Shown piece after piece: positions 53,636 to 62,516 of a DNA stretch of 64,000 bases (the first letter of the stretch is position 1; each line of letters opens with the position of its first letter). The notes beneath the pieces were generated by a model. That model ran no database searches. It was given only the letters and a program-made list of their open reading frames with translations, and was not told the origin of the DNA. Source of the stretch: Calothrix membranacea FACHB-236 (GTDB lineage: Bacteria; Cyanobacteriota; Cyanobacteriia; Cyanobacteriales; Nostocaceae); NCBI RefSeq assembly GCF_014696315.1, contig NZ_JACJPX010000029.1, positions 32,503 to 96,502 on the forward strand. The letters run 5' to 3'. Made by a program: the position numbers and the translations under genes.

Positions 53636-54415
53636 ATGAGTAAATTAGTTCCGGCTATAAAAGTCAGCAATTTTAGTTTTTATTACGAAAATAAGAAAAT
53701 ACTTGAAGATATCTCATTAGATTTTTACCAAGACAAAGTTACTGCCATTATTGGCCCTAGCGGTTGTGGTAAATCTACTTTTCTGAAGTCGCTCAATCGC
53801 ATGAGTGAATTAGAAGGAGAAATAAAAGTTGAAGGGAGAGTAGAATTTTTTGGTCAAAATATATATGAGCGTCGCGTGAATTTAAATCGGGTACGTCGCC
53901 AAATTAGTATGGTTTTACCTAAACCAAATCTCTTTCCCATGAGCGTTTATGATAATGTTGCCTATGGGGTCAAACTAGTCGGTTGGTATCCGAAATCAGA
54001 ATTAGACGCAATTATTGAATCTGCTATTAAAGCTGCTGACCTTTGGGATGAAGTGAAAAATAAGTTGCACAAATCTGCTTTGGAACTTTCTGGAGGTCAA
54101 CAACAACGACTTTGTATTGCTCGCGCTTTAGCCGTCAAGCCAAGAGTTATTTTAATGGATGAGCCTTGTTTTGGGCTAGACCCTATAGCCAGCGGCAAAA
54201 TTGAAGAGCTGATCCAAAGTTTACGCTCTGAGTTAACTATCGTGATTGTGAGCCATAATATGCGGCAGGTCACTCGTGTATCAGATTTTACGGCGTTTTT
54301 CCAAAACAATGAAAATCGGGTTTGCAGTGTGGTTGAATTTGGCTCCACTACGAAAATCTTTACTAATCCTTCAGATCAACGCACCCGCGAGTATGTTTTA
54401 CCACGGATGAATTAA
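53636..54415 (+). CDS. pstB: Second PstB-like ATPase with an altered Q-loop
   Basis: This 259-residue PstB paralogue keeps Walker A GPSGCGKSTFLKSLNRMS, the signature [18 protein letters not shown] and Walker B RVILMDEPCFGLDP, plus the His-switch SHNMRQVTRVSD. In the Q-loop it reads ISMVLPKPNLFPMSVYDNVA, so the conserved Gln (VFQRPNPFP in the first PstB) is replaced by Pro in the sequence L-P-K. It is divergent from pstS in a likely phosphate-controlled region. It has no own permease genes and probably interacts with PstA/PstC, perhaps as a modified or inhibitory ATPase. Confidence 0.88.
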   Translation: MSKLVPAIKVSNFSFYYENKKILEDISLDFYQDKVTAIIGPSGCGKSTFLKSLNRMSELEGEIKVEGRVEFFGQNIYERRVNLNRVRRQISMVLPKPNLFPMSVYDNVAYGVKLVGWYPKSELDAIIESAIKAADLWDEVKNKLHKSALELSGGQQQRLCIARALAVKPRVILMDEPCFGLDPIASGKIEELIQSLRSELTIVIVSHNMRQVTRVSDFTAFFQNNENRVCSVVEFGSTTKIFTNPSDQRTREYVLPRMN

Positions 54416-54572
54416 AGTATTTCCTCTATATGATCGTGAAGAACCACTGACTAATTTTGGCTATAATTTATCCCGAAACTGAACTTAGCCAATTTATTAA
54501 ACTTTGTAAACTTAACTTTTCAGATTGAAAAATTAGAGGTAAATATCAGCACAAGACAAGCTAAATAACAAG

Positions 54573-55844
54573 ATGAAATGTCCTAGATGCGCCTCTACTT
54601 CATATCGTAAAAACGGTCGTAGGAACGGTAAGCAGTATTATTTGTGCAAAAATTGCCGTAAACAATTCATGGAGCCTGTATTGCTCAGTTCCTTAGAAAA
54701 CGAGTGGATTGAGGATAGCAACGGACATACTCAAATACCTTTGGCTGAAGCACAAGAACTTTCTTTAATAGAAAACTTGTCAACAGAGAAAATTACCGAA
54801 CCGGGTAGTTTAACTTTAGCTCAAGAACTCTTGCAAACTCTATTATCATCAGAATTTTTAGAATCTGCTGCATTTACCCAATTTATCCAAAGTATCCAAC
54901 CAAAAATTCAAATTCAACCGCAGCTAGATACAGGAATTTCTCTTTTACTTTTGGATGCAGAAAACTTAAAAATAGATATTGCTGCTGAAGCATTTTTAGC
55001 TAGTATTTGCAATTATCCGCTACAAGTAAAAATTGCATTTGCTAACTGGAAGACTCCCAGTAATGGCAAGCAAGATACAGAACTATATGAACGTGGGTAT
55101 CAACTTTTTCATGTGCCAGGTGGCAAAGACGGCGCTGATGCGAAAATGATTGCGGTTGGTGCTAGCTTATTAAGTTATTATCCCACAGTTAAAGAAATAT
55201 TTGTTTGTTCAGGAGATGGCATTTTAACCCACCTATGCAATGAACTACAAAACCAAGGTTTAACAGTATATTGGGTGCGGAGAAAATCTCAAACTTTACA
55301 TATAGAAAATAAAAATACTGGAAAATTTATTTTTTATTCTCTTGCACAAGCAACCGAAATTCCCTCCTTAGAAGGGGTGCTGGATAAAATCCAGGATTTA
55401 ATTACAGATGAACAGGAATCTATTAATTCAAGACTGAGAAATTTGACTGCGATCGCTAATCTATTTCAAGAGCGTTGCGAACTAGATTCTAACAGTAACC
55501 CGCAAAACTTAGAAGACAAATCCATACCATCTAATGATCAAGAGGATTTAGCAGCACAGGCGAATACAGCAGAAGTTAAAGAAATTGGCTCAAAAGAAGA
55601 CCTGGAAAGATTACTAGGAGAAATTATTAGTAATCTGCAAGCCAAGTCTCCTAAAACAAAATTGACTGTATCTAAACTAGGCACAGAGTTACAGAAAATA
55701 TCTGGACAATCTCCTAATGCCATTGTCAAGAAGTTAAAGTTAAGCACTAATTTTACTAAATTTTTGCAATCGTCTCCCCAATTTAGTTTAAAGCCCAGTG
55801 GTAGGGAGTATGAAGTAATGAAGTCGGATGTGGGGATTGGGTAA
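54573..55844 (+). CDS. Zinc-ribbon / NYN / OST-HTH protein, probable RNA nuclease or RNA-binding protein
   Basis: The 423-residue protein joins three parts. Residues 1-36 form a zinc ribbon, CPRCAS...NGKQYYLCKNCRKQF, like the N-terminus of InsA from IS1-type transposases. Residues about 125-275 resemble a NYN (PIN-like) nuclease domain: LLLDAENLKIDIAAEAFLAS, the acidic GGKDGADAKMIAVGAS and IFVCSGDGILTHLCNELQNQ with several Asp residues. The last 90 residues (EDLERLLGEIISNLQAKSPK...TVSKLGTELQKI) look like an OST-HTH/LOTUS domain. The combination suggests a nucleic-acid-processing role. The final codons and the stop lie in a TAATGGG heptamer repeat. Confidence 0.75.
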   Translation: MKCPRCASTSYRKNGRRNGKQYYLCKNCRKQFMEPVLLSSLENEWIEDSNGHTQIPLAEAQELSLIENLSTEKITEPGSLTLAQELLQTLLSSEFLESAAFTQFIQSIQPKIQIQPQLDTGISLLLLDAENLKIDIAAEAFLASICNYPLQVKIAFANWKTPSNGKQDTELYERGYQLFHVPGGKDGADAKMIAVGASLLSYYPTVKEIFVCSGDGILTHLCNELQNQGLTVYWVRRKSQTLHIENKNTGKFIFYSLAQATEIPSLEGVLDKIQDLITDEQESINSRLRNLTAIANLFQERCELDSNSNPQNLEDKSIPSNDQEDLAAQANTAEVKEIGSKEDLERLLGEIISNLQAKSPKTKLTVSKLGTELQKISGQSPNAIVKKLKLSTNFTKFLQSSPQFSLKPSGREYEVMKSDVGIG

Positions 55845-55918
55845 TGGGTAATTGGGACAAACACCTAACCCCAAACTCCCACAAGGTAACAATATATGAG
55901 ATAATTTAATAAAAATTA

Positions 55919-56650
55919 ATGTTTGCTTATCCGCCGATGCTAAGACTAATTACTGACTTCGACGGCCCTATTGTTGATGTCTCTGAACGATACTACCGTG
56001 TTTATCAATTTTGCTTAGAGAAAACCCGACGTTCCGATCAATCTGTACGAGAACTTTCTAAGGCAGAATTTTGGCAGATGAAGCGATCGCGAGTTCCAGA
56101 AAAACAAATTGCCATCAATTCTGGACTGGATGAAGCACAGGCGTTAGAATTTGCACAATTGCGGTGGCAAACAGTACATACTGAGCATTACTTTCAATAC
56201 GATACTCTAGTCCCTGGTGCAGTGGAAGCGCTCTTGAAAATCCAAGCTGCGGGAATCGATTTGGCGGTGATGACAATGCGCCGAGTCTGGGAACTAGACT
56301 ATGCTTTCCAAAAATTCCAGCTAGGTAGATTTTTCCCCGAGAATCGCTGTTATTGCTTAGCTAACGATTATGTGAAAACCCGTGATATTGAAGATAAGCC
56401 TTTATTGATGGCACGGGCAATAGAGGAACTACCTGCTGTGGCTGATAGCTGGATGGTGGGAGACACGGAAGCTGATATTACGGCGGCGAAAAAACATAAT
56501 ATTAAGGCGATCGCTGTGGAATCTGGTATCCGCGATCGCGCTCAATTAGAACTTTACCACCCTGAATTTATTGTGCCGAATTTAAGTGCAGCTGTTGATT
56601 TCATCTTAGAAACTGGACTTAAAAATCAGCGATCGCTTTCTATCGGCTAG
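55919..56650 (+). CDS. HAD superfamily hydrolase
   Basis: The 243-residue protein is a HAD hydrolase: motif I LITDFDGPIVDVSERYY, a helical cap (about 25-95), motif II VMTMRR (with Thr), motif III Lys in the TRDIEDKPLLMARAIEE region and motif IV WMVGDTEADITAAKKHNIKA. It resembles the phosphoglycolate-phosphatase-like branch, but motif I reads DFDGP rather than DxDGT, seen in other members too. The substrate is unknown. The start may also be the Met at 55937, which begins closer to motif I. Confidence 0.85.
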   Translation: MFAYPPMLRLITDFDGPIVDVSERYYRVYQFCLEKTRRSDQSVRELSKAEFWQMKRSRVPEKQIAINSGLDEAQALEFAQLRWQTVHTEHYFQYDTLVPGAVEALLKIQAAGIDLAVMTMRRVWELDYAFQKFQLGRFFPENRCYCLANDYVKTRDIEDKPLLMARAIEELPAVADSWMVGDTEADITAAKKHNIKAIAVESGIRDRAQLELYHPEFIVPNLSAAVDFILETGLKNQRSLSIG

Positions 56651-56814
56651 TAGCTTGTGATGGCGCAATATTACAGTAATTGGCAATAGTAATGGGTAAT
56701 AGACCTGAAATTGTATAGTCCATTACCCATTAGTCAGCCAAAATCTGAAATATTCAGATAATTTATTTGGGCAGCTTTGCCACAGACAAAGTCGAGTCAA
56801 CATAAGTCCCGAAA

Positions 56815-57441
56815 TTAACGTAAAAAGCTGCTAACCAACCATAACAAGATAAACGTTAATACCGTAGAAAATTGATTCGGCATGAGACTAATGAATGGTA
56901 CTTGCGGTAAAAGCCAGTTAGCAACTAGCCCCCCAAGAATTAAACCAATAATTAGCCCAACTAGCGTAAATAAAACTGCTCGACCAAATTTACCTTCTTT
57001 ACGATTGAGAAAGTAAATACTAATTCCCACCCCAACCACTAAAACTAGCTGCAAAACCTGATCGCCTGCTGCTGGGTAGAATAAGCTGGCGGCACTCAAA
57101 CCCGCATACCAAGCTCCAGGTAATAGCACATCAGCTTTTGTGGGCTGATCCAGCATACGTTGTAGCCACGCTGGCGACTGTTCACGGGGAGTAGGGCTTT
57201 CTTTGGGAAGCGATTGCACTCGAGCTTCTGGAAACCGAATCCGCTCAGGAACTTTAATTTTACCTTCCTGGCGCATCCGCAAGCGCTCCATTAAAATCGC
57301 GTCGTAAGCAACTTCAATTACTTCTAGACGCTTGGCATCGCCACTGTATTGCTCCAATAGGCGATTGCGAGCATCCTGAATTTCGTCGAAGCTAGCATCT
57401 TCTGATACCCCAAGTTTTTCGTAGGGATTGTGATCGCTCAT
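56815..57441 (-). CDS. CPP1-like J-domain-related membrane protein (DUF3353)
   Basis: Residues 1-55 are J-like (NPYEKLGVSEDASFDEIQDA then YSGDAKRLEVIEVAYDAILM), lacking the HPD motif, followed by a linker and three to four membrane helices (from about residue 107: LLPGAWYAGLSAASLFYPAA; then VLVVGVGISIYFLN, AVLFTLVGLIIGLILGGLVA and LTFILLWLVSSFL). The family includes plant CPP1, which protects protochlorophyllide oxidoreductase. The cyanobacterial role is probably related to chlorophyll biosynthesis or membrane protein folding. Confidence 0.88.
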   Translation of the reverse strand: MSDHNPYEKLGVSEDASFDEIQDARNRLLEQYSGDAKRLEVIEVAYDAILMERLRMRQEGKIKVPERIRFPEARVQSLPKESPTPREQSPAWLQRMLDQPTKADVLLPGAWYAGLSAASLFYPAAGDQVLQLVLVVGVGISIYFLNRKEGKFGRAVLFTLVGLIIGLILGGLVANWLLPQVPFISLMPNQFSTVLTFILLWLVSSFLR

Positions 57442-58114
57442 GGGAGTTTATACTTCAGCCTCGGTCAGCGGCAGTCTTTTGTTGACGGAAATACAACTTT
57501 AGCTTTTATTTTGATTGCAATCCTGATGCCAATCAAATTTTCTGCCATACCAGGATACTAGCATGGGTTAGTTTGATCGACTTGGGAATTTTAACTATAA
57601 GTCACTTTAACATATTGCCATAACTCCGTGTATCCCCTCATGTCGTTGAATAGTTCTAGCCCTACTCTAGAATTTGAACTAAGAATACCTAAAATACAAT
57701 ATTTATGAAAAAATTAAACTTTCCATTTCCTTTTTAGTCACTGAACTCCTGCAATTTGGAGTATTCATCAATGAGTTTAAGCATTTTAGGTGGTATCGAT
57801 CCGCATATCGATTTAATATTGAAACAATTTCAATTACCACTTACTTGGGATCGGAAAGTCTTCTAAGTTACTAAACTGCTGTGGCTGAGAGCGAAATTCC
57901 TGCTGTCTGGAGACTAAATTAGTCATAATTACAGTATTTGCACTGATATGCTGAGCTGTTAACTGGTTGATTTATCCAGAACATGATTACACTATTATTT
58001 TAGATAGTCAGGAAATGCATCTCTTAGCCTTGTAGATTTTTAACGAATTCCCTAAGTGGAAACCGCGTTTTTACGCGATTCTCTTGTTAATCCTATGAAT
58101 TTTTGTGCAAAGTG
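57442..58114. other. Intergenic region
   Basis: About 670 AT-rich bases between a minus-strand and a plus-strand gene. I see no gene and no strong structure; both upstream regions lie here. Confidence 0.5.
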
Positions 58115-58840
58115 ATGGTCATGGCTCCTGCCAAGATTCTTGTAGTTGATGACGACCCAGCGGTTCGGAATTTAATCCAACGCTTTTTAATTAAGCAGAG
58201 TTATCAAGTAGAAGCTGCTGAGGATGGTAAAACAGCCTTAGCGCTATTTGAGCAATTTAACCCTGATTTGGTGATTTTAGATGTAAATTTACCAGATGTG
58301 ATCGGGTTTAACCTCTGCCAAGAGATGCAAAGTCGCAATGGTGTTTTTGTACTCATGCTAACTAGCCGCGCAGACGAAGCTGATAAGATTCGCGGCTTTG
58401 CTAAAGGTGCTGATGACTATCTCACCAAACCCTTTGGGTTAGGAGAATTAGAAGTCAGAGTAGCAGCTATTTTGCGCCGGCAACGAGTGGTAACTACAGC
58501 TGAACAAAAACGCCTCGTTTTTGAAAAGTTGATGATCGACCCAGTACGGCGGGAAGTGGCGCTGAACAACCAACCAGTACCTTTAACCGCTTTGGAATTT
58601 GACTTGTTACATTTCTTAGCTAGCCATCCTGGTAGAGTTTGGCGGCGAGCAGAACTCATTCAAGAGGTCTGGGATTATGAATATGTAGGCGACCAGCGGG
58701 TTGTAGATGTACATATTGGTCAAATTCGCAAAAAAATCGAAATTGATGCTAGCCAGCCGGCATTAATTCAGACAGTACGTGGTGTGGGATATAAATTTGA
58801 ATGTCCTACTCACTCGCCGCAATTGGAAGTTAGTTCCTAG
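58115..58840 (+). CDS. OmpR/PhoB-type response regulator
   Basis: The protein (about 241 residues from the preferred start) has a receiver domain (ILVVDDDPAVRNLIQRFLIK, phosphoacceptor Asp in LVILDVNLPD, Lys in DDYLTKPFGLGELEVRVAAI) and a C-terminal winged helix (about 140-235) with LTALEFDLLHFLASHPGRVW and QRVVDVHIGQIRKKIE. No kinase gene is adjacent, so its input and target genes cannot be read from the context. The start is the ATG at 58115 or the ATG at 58121; an in-frame TTG at 58103 is less likely. Confidence 0.9.
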   Translation: MVMAPAKILVVDDDPAVRNLIQRFLIKQSYQVEAAEDGKTALALFEQFNPDLVILDVNLPDVIGFNLCQEMQSRNGVFVLMLTSRADEADKIRGFAKGADDYLTKPFGLGELEVRVAAILRRQRVVTTAEQKRLVFEKLMIDPVRREVALNNQPVPLTALEFDLLHFLASHPGRVWRRAELIQEVWDYEYVGDQRVVDVHIGQIRKKIEIDASQPALIQTVRGVGYKFECPTHSPQLEVSS

Positions 58841-59264
58841 GTGTTTAGTCTATAGTCCAGAGTTTTTAACTCTTGACTTTTGACTTAAGTTACATAAACT
58901 CACGTCAGTAGGCACAAATCTACCTACAATATGCAACGAAGTGTACAGTCGCTAAAATACTAGTGATTTATACTACTGTGCAGGAAGCTGGTGTGCGTCT
59001 AAATTTAGCTTTGTTCCATTGCCAATGACGTACTCGCAACTTCTTATCTCTCTATCTGGAAAATATTACTGAGTACTGATAAGCCAGTGCATTAAGCGGC
59101 TTTGCCGACTTGAATTAACTGGCATTGCTGAGTGCTGGGTTGAAAAAAAGATTTTCCTGGATTTATTGTGTAATTTATTACATAATATTCTGGGATGAAA
59201 ATAGTTCTGAGTATCCTAAATAAAAGAAGAGAAATTTTCAAGACCTTCTTATGTGATAAATCAC

Positions 59265-59393
59265 ATGACTGTCCAACTTGAGAAAGCTGGAAGAGTCAAG
59301 GAAACTAAGGAGGCTGGAGAAGTTGGTTCATCTATCCTGTGTAAGCAGTTGATGATGGCGACTTTAGCTGTAAGAATTGGTGAACTTCTTTGA
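59265..59393 (+). CDS. Possible small protein (42 aa)
   Basis: The frame starts MTVQLEKAGRVKETKEAGEV and ends ATLAVRIGELL. A palindrome ATGTGAT-AA-ATCACAT precedes its ATG (59251-59266). No ribosome binding site is clear, and it matches nothing I know, so it may be chance. Confidence 0.25.
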   Translation: MTVQLEKAGRVKETKEAGEVGSSILCKQLMMATLAVRIGELL

Positions 59394-59598
59394 TGTGACT
59401 AACAACTATGTATAGTAGTCGCTCGAAGTCATTCTATTAATGTAGATGATGCACCAATACATACCAGTAATTTATTTGAGACTTTTAAATAGCTCAGATA
59501 AAAATGCTGGTTATGTAAGAGGGTGCATATTGATGAGAAAAATATTTATCTTTACTTTTAATAAGATTTTTAATAATTAAGCCTAATAAAAACTTTTA

Positions 59599-59636
59599 GA
59601 GGATGGATGTCACTGTAAAACATCCATCCTCAAATT
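59599..59636. terminator. Orphan hairpin terminator
   Basis: GAGGATGGATGT (59599-59610) and ACATCCATCCTC (59620-59631) form a perfect 12-bp stem followed by AAATTTTG. Confidence 0.6.
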
Positions 59637-59819
59637 TTGCGATCGCACCTCATAAATTTAAACATTTAGTGGCAAAACTTGATGCTTTATAGCCCAAGAG
59701 CGCACTTATTTTTCTAAGATAATTACTTTGCTCAAACTTGAATATGAACCAGAATAGCACCGTGATGACCACCACAACGGAGTATGCTTGCTAGCATAGA
59801 GCGTTGTGGCTATTTATAG

Positions 59820-60017
59820 TTAGCTGTGATGAAACAAGGTTTCTAGATAAACACGAGCAGCACGGCGATCGCTATCTCCATTTTGAAGTAAAAACAGTGA
59901 CAGCGCGGCCGTTAATACTCGGTTTTGATCCCAATCAGGATGTGTTTCTAAGTAGGTTTTTAGGGATTCGTGAAGTGCTTCTGGGATTTCTGTAAAAATG
60001 TTAACTGTTGCGTTCAT
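59820..60017 (-). CDS. DUF2811 protein (small conserved cyanobacterial protein)
   Basis: The 65-residue protein reads MNATVNIFTEIPEALHESLK, TYLETHPDWDQNRVLTAALS and ends LFLLQNGDSDRRAARVYLETLFHHS, matching the DUF2811 family found across cyanobacteria. The pattern (strand, then two helices) is that of a ribbon-helix-helix-like fold, so a DNA-binding role is possible, but none is shown. The ATG at 60017 has AGGAGGAAA about 6 bases upstream; the nine residues upstream are not translated in my view. Confidence 0.9.
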   Translation of the reverse strand: MNATVNIFTEIPEALHESLKTYLETHPDWDQNRVLTAALSLFLLQNGDSDRRAARVYLETLFHHS

Positions 60018-60482
60018 GAGATTTCCTCCTCTGAGGTCAATCAAGAGGGACTAATTGCTTGCAGTGACTAGCTGAGGGCGAAATACACAACCCTTGGCTT
60101 ACCCGACAATCTACGCTAATACCTGAGGTAATTTTACCCATATTGATGTTAACGGTTGAACGAACTACAACAGCAAGCCGAATCATTGTGCGCTAAGAGG
60201 GGGTGGGTTTGTCAATGCTGCGAAATGTTAAAAACGGTGGTATAAAAAGTAAACAATAACGACAGAATAGGGGTTTGGATATATTTTTTGTTACATTTTT
60301 TAATAAAAACTCAGTCACTGAGACTACCGAAACAGAAAAGCAAACAATCCCCAATAAGGTAGCAACCGCCTATGAACTCGTAGAGCATCTGTGGAAAACT
60401 GGTAAAATCCCTGTGGAAAGCCTGTGGAATCTGTGAGGAAAATCCCCGCTAATAATAAGAATTACAAAAACATAATTTTTCA
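60018..60482. other. Gap upstream of the MFS gene
   Basis: It holds repeated TGTGGAA words (60391-60440), and a small open frame covers the same sequence. No other feature is seen. Confidence 0.4.
60275..60436 (+). CDS. Possible small protein (53 aa, TTG start)
   Basis: The frame reads through NKNSVTETTETEKQTIPNKV and ATAYELVEHLWKTGKIPVES, ending LWNL. The second half looks like a genuine amphipathic protein segment (YELVEHLWKTGK), but the only start is a TTG with a poorly spaced AGGGG. It may be a short gene or the remnant of a longer one. The family is unknown to me. Confidence 0.3.
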   Translation: MDIFFVTFFNKNSVTETTETEKQTIPNKVATAYELVEHLWKTGKIPVESLWNL

Positions 60483-61760
60483 ATGAAATTCCCATCCAGA
60501 CAACTAGCGCTTGAATCGCAGTTATTCTCGTGGTTACCCCAAATTAATTCCCAAGTAGGGATTTTTGCGATCGCTAGGTTCCTATCGGAAGTAGGGACTG
60601 GCTTTACCATGTTTTACGCTCCCATATTTTTCGTCAATCAAGTTGGGTTATCTGCAACGTCTGTTGGTATTGCCTTGGCTAGCGCTTCAGTTTTGGGTAT
60701 TGTGGGAAAAATTATTGGGGGTTCTCTCGCCGATTCTCCCAATTGGGGCCGTCGTCGCACCTTGTTGCTAGCAGCAGCAATTTCAATAATTGGTTCTTTG
60801 GTGTTAGCTGCAACCAACAACTTTGCTACCTTGGTGATTGGGAGACTGATTTGTGGTTTAGGGATGGGTTTCTATTGGCCTGCGAGTGAAGCGATTGTGG
60901 CTGATGCCAGTGAAGTTGGTAATCGCCGTGAAACCTTTGCCCTCACAAGAGTGGCAGATCATCTGGGGTTGGCGATTGGTAGTGTGCTAGCAGGATTTTG
61001 GGTGGCGACGACTGGCTTTTATCGGGGGCTATTTGTCATTGATGCTATTTCTTTTATGGTGTTTTTGATAATTGTCTATGGGGCAATCAATGAAACTTAT
61101 CAACCCCAGCTGGATGAGTATCCCCAAAAGCAACATTTTGCTTCTTGGATGACAGCATTACGCGATCGCCGTCTCCTGATCTACGTGGCTGTCAACATTA
61201 TTTTCACTACCTACCTGTCTCAGATAAATAGCACCCTGCCGATTTACTTTAAAAACTTTGTCAATGTAGGTGGCGATACTCCAGGATTTGCAGCAACCAC
61301 CATCAGCACGCTATTTTCTGGGTATCTAGCCTTGGCTATCATCTGCCAATTCCCTATTGCCGCTGCCTTAAAGAACTACTCTCATACCTTGGCACTAACA
61401 ATTTCGGCTATTCTCTGGGCAATAGGCTTTAGCTTCATTTGGGTGACTACTATCACCCCATCTCATCATCTGCTTTGGGTAACTTTAGCCCTAGCAGTAT
61501 TTGCCCTAGCTATGAGTTCTTATACGCCTTTTGCCGCCTCTCTAGTGACCGATTTAGCCCCTGAATCGCAACGCGGGGTGTATTTCTCTATCAATGCCCT
61601 TTGCTGGGCTATGGGCAATTTTATGGGTTCTCTGGTGGGTGGGTGGGCGCTCGATCAATCAAGAATTATCGTCAATAATTATTGGCTCTGTTTTGCTTTG
61701 AGCCTCTTCATCACAGTAGGAATTTTACAGTATCTCAATCGGATTTTGGCTAGGGAATAG
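60483..61760 (+). CDS. Major facilitator superfamily transporter
   Basis: The 425-residue protein has about 12 membrane helices in two halves. Between helices 2 and 3 it has the MFS signature GGSLADSPNWGRRRTLLLAA, and helix 4 has LICGLGMGFYWPASEAIVAD. A central cytoplasmic loop (about 200-235) separates the halves. It resembles drug-efflux or sugar-type exporters; the substrate cannot be read. It stands alone, and its stop codon is followed directly by heptamer repeats. Confidence 0.88.
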   Translation: MKFPSRQLALESQLFSWLPQINSQVGIFAIARFLSEVGTGFTMFYAPIFFVNQVGLSATSVGIALASASVLGIVGKIIGGSLADSPNWGRRRTLLLAAAISIIGSLVLAATNNFATLVIGRLICGLGMGFYWPASEAIVADASEVGNRRETFALTRVADHLGLAIGSVLAGFWVATTGFYRGLFVIDAISFMVFLIIVYGAINETYQPQLDEYPQKQHFASWMTALRDRRLLIYVAVNIIFTTYLSQINSTLPIYFKNFVNVGGDTPGFAATTISTLFSGYLALAIICQFPIAAALKNYSHTLALTISAILWAIGFSFIWVTTITPSHHLLWVTLALAVFALAMSSYTPFAASLVTDLAPESQRGVYFSINALCWAMGNFMGSLVGGWALDQSRIIVNNYWLCFALSLFITVGILQYLNRILARE

Positions 61761-61871
61761 GGATTGGGGACTGGGGACTGGGTACTAGGGACAAGGGGAA
61801 AGGTGAAAGGGGAAAGGGGAAAGGTGAATAGCAAGCAACAAACACCAAATACCAAACACCAAATACCAAAA
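61758..61871. repeat. Heptamer repeat tract
   Basis: GGGATTGGGGACTGGGGACTG, GGTGAAAGGGGAAAGG and ACCAAATACCAAACACC units follow the MFS stop codon; the first set is the same unit found inside anmK. Confidence 0.8.
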
Positions 61872-62318
61872 TTATTTGGACTGACGTTCAAGGTTGGCTT
61901 CTATAGTGCTATTTAAAAAATGTCCAGTTAAAACAGCGCTACTTAAGTAGTAATTATCTTCTGATAACTGATGTAAAGTTTCAAAACCACTCCGACGTTG
62001 GCGATCGTTTAGTGCCCAATAACGCTGCACAATTGTCGATACACCAATCAAACCCTCACCTTCAACCTGTCCTAAAAGATTATGTTGGAGCAAAAAAGTA
62101 TATTGGCGTTCTCCATCATCTAAGCGTCCTTTGTATTGCAAAGCAATTTCTGTGCGATCGCTACCTGGAAATATCAGCTTTGTCGCCATAGTAAACCAGT
62201 TATCCCGATTCCAAGCCACCAAGATCATACCCTTGACATTAATGGGCATACTATTACGTTCTAGCCAACTACCTTGTAATGTCCAGCGCCCGGGTTGCAT
62301 TAAAAAAGTATGAGCCAC
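61872..62318 (-). CDS. Conserved cyanobacterial hypothetical protein
   Basis: The 148-residue protein is beta-rich in its first two thirds: QPGRWTLQGSWLERNSMPIN, VKGMILVAWNRDNWFTMATK, ALQYKGRLDDGERQYTFLLQ and GVSTIVQRYWALNDRQRRSG, followed by a helix. The arrangement resembles a small lipocalin-like barrel. I know of no function, but very similar proteins are common in Nostocales. No signal peptide. It is convergent with the MFS gene. Confidence 0.65.
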   Translation of the reverse strand: MAHTFLMQPGRWTLQGSWLERNSMPINVKGMILVAWNRDNWFTMATKLIFPGSDRTEIALQYKGRLDDGERQYTFLLQHNLLGQVEGEGLIGVSTIVQRYWALNDRQRRSGFETLHQLSEDNYYLSSAVLTGHFLNSTIEANLERQSK

Positions 62319-62516
62319 TTTGGATGTTCCTTGTCTTGCTCGAATACCACCGAGACTTAAAGATATATTTGAAACGCCAAAATGTCAGGTGGTAAATAAG
62401 TTAAAGTATAGCTTTGGAAAATTGGGGAATGGGGAAAAGGTTTTTGTTTCCCTTTCTTTTTTAACCTTTTGCCCTTAACTGATAGGTTATTGAATTTCCC
62501 AGCTTGGTTAAATTTA

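Larger units (their letters stand above)
58841..59819. other. Gene-poor kilobase with an orphan hairpin
   Basis: Nearly 1 kb has no recognisable gene. A 12-bp perfect inverted repeat followed by T-rich sequence (59599-59636) looks like a terminator with no clear gene in front, hinting at an unannotated transcript. A 42-codon frame at 59265-59393 is the only coding candidate. Confidence 0.5.

Noticed and set aside
59251..59266. ATGTGAT-AA-ATCACAT as a CRP site
   Set aside because: The spacing between TGTGA and TCACA is 4 bases, not the 6 expected for CRP-type regulators.
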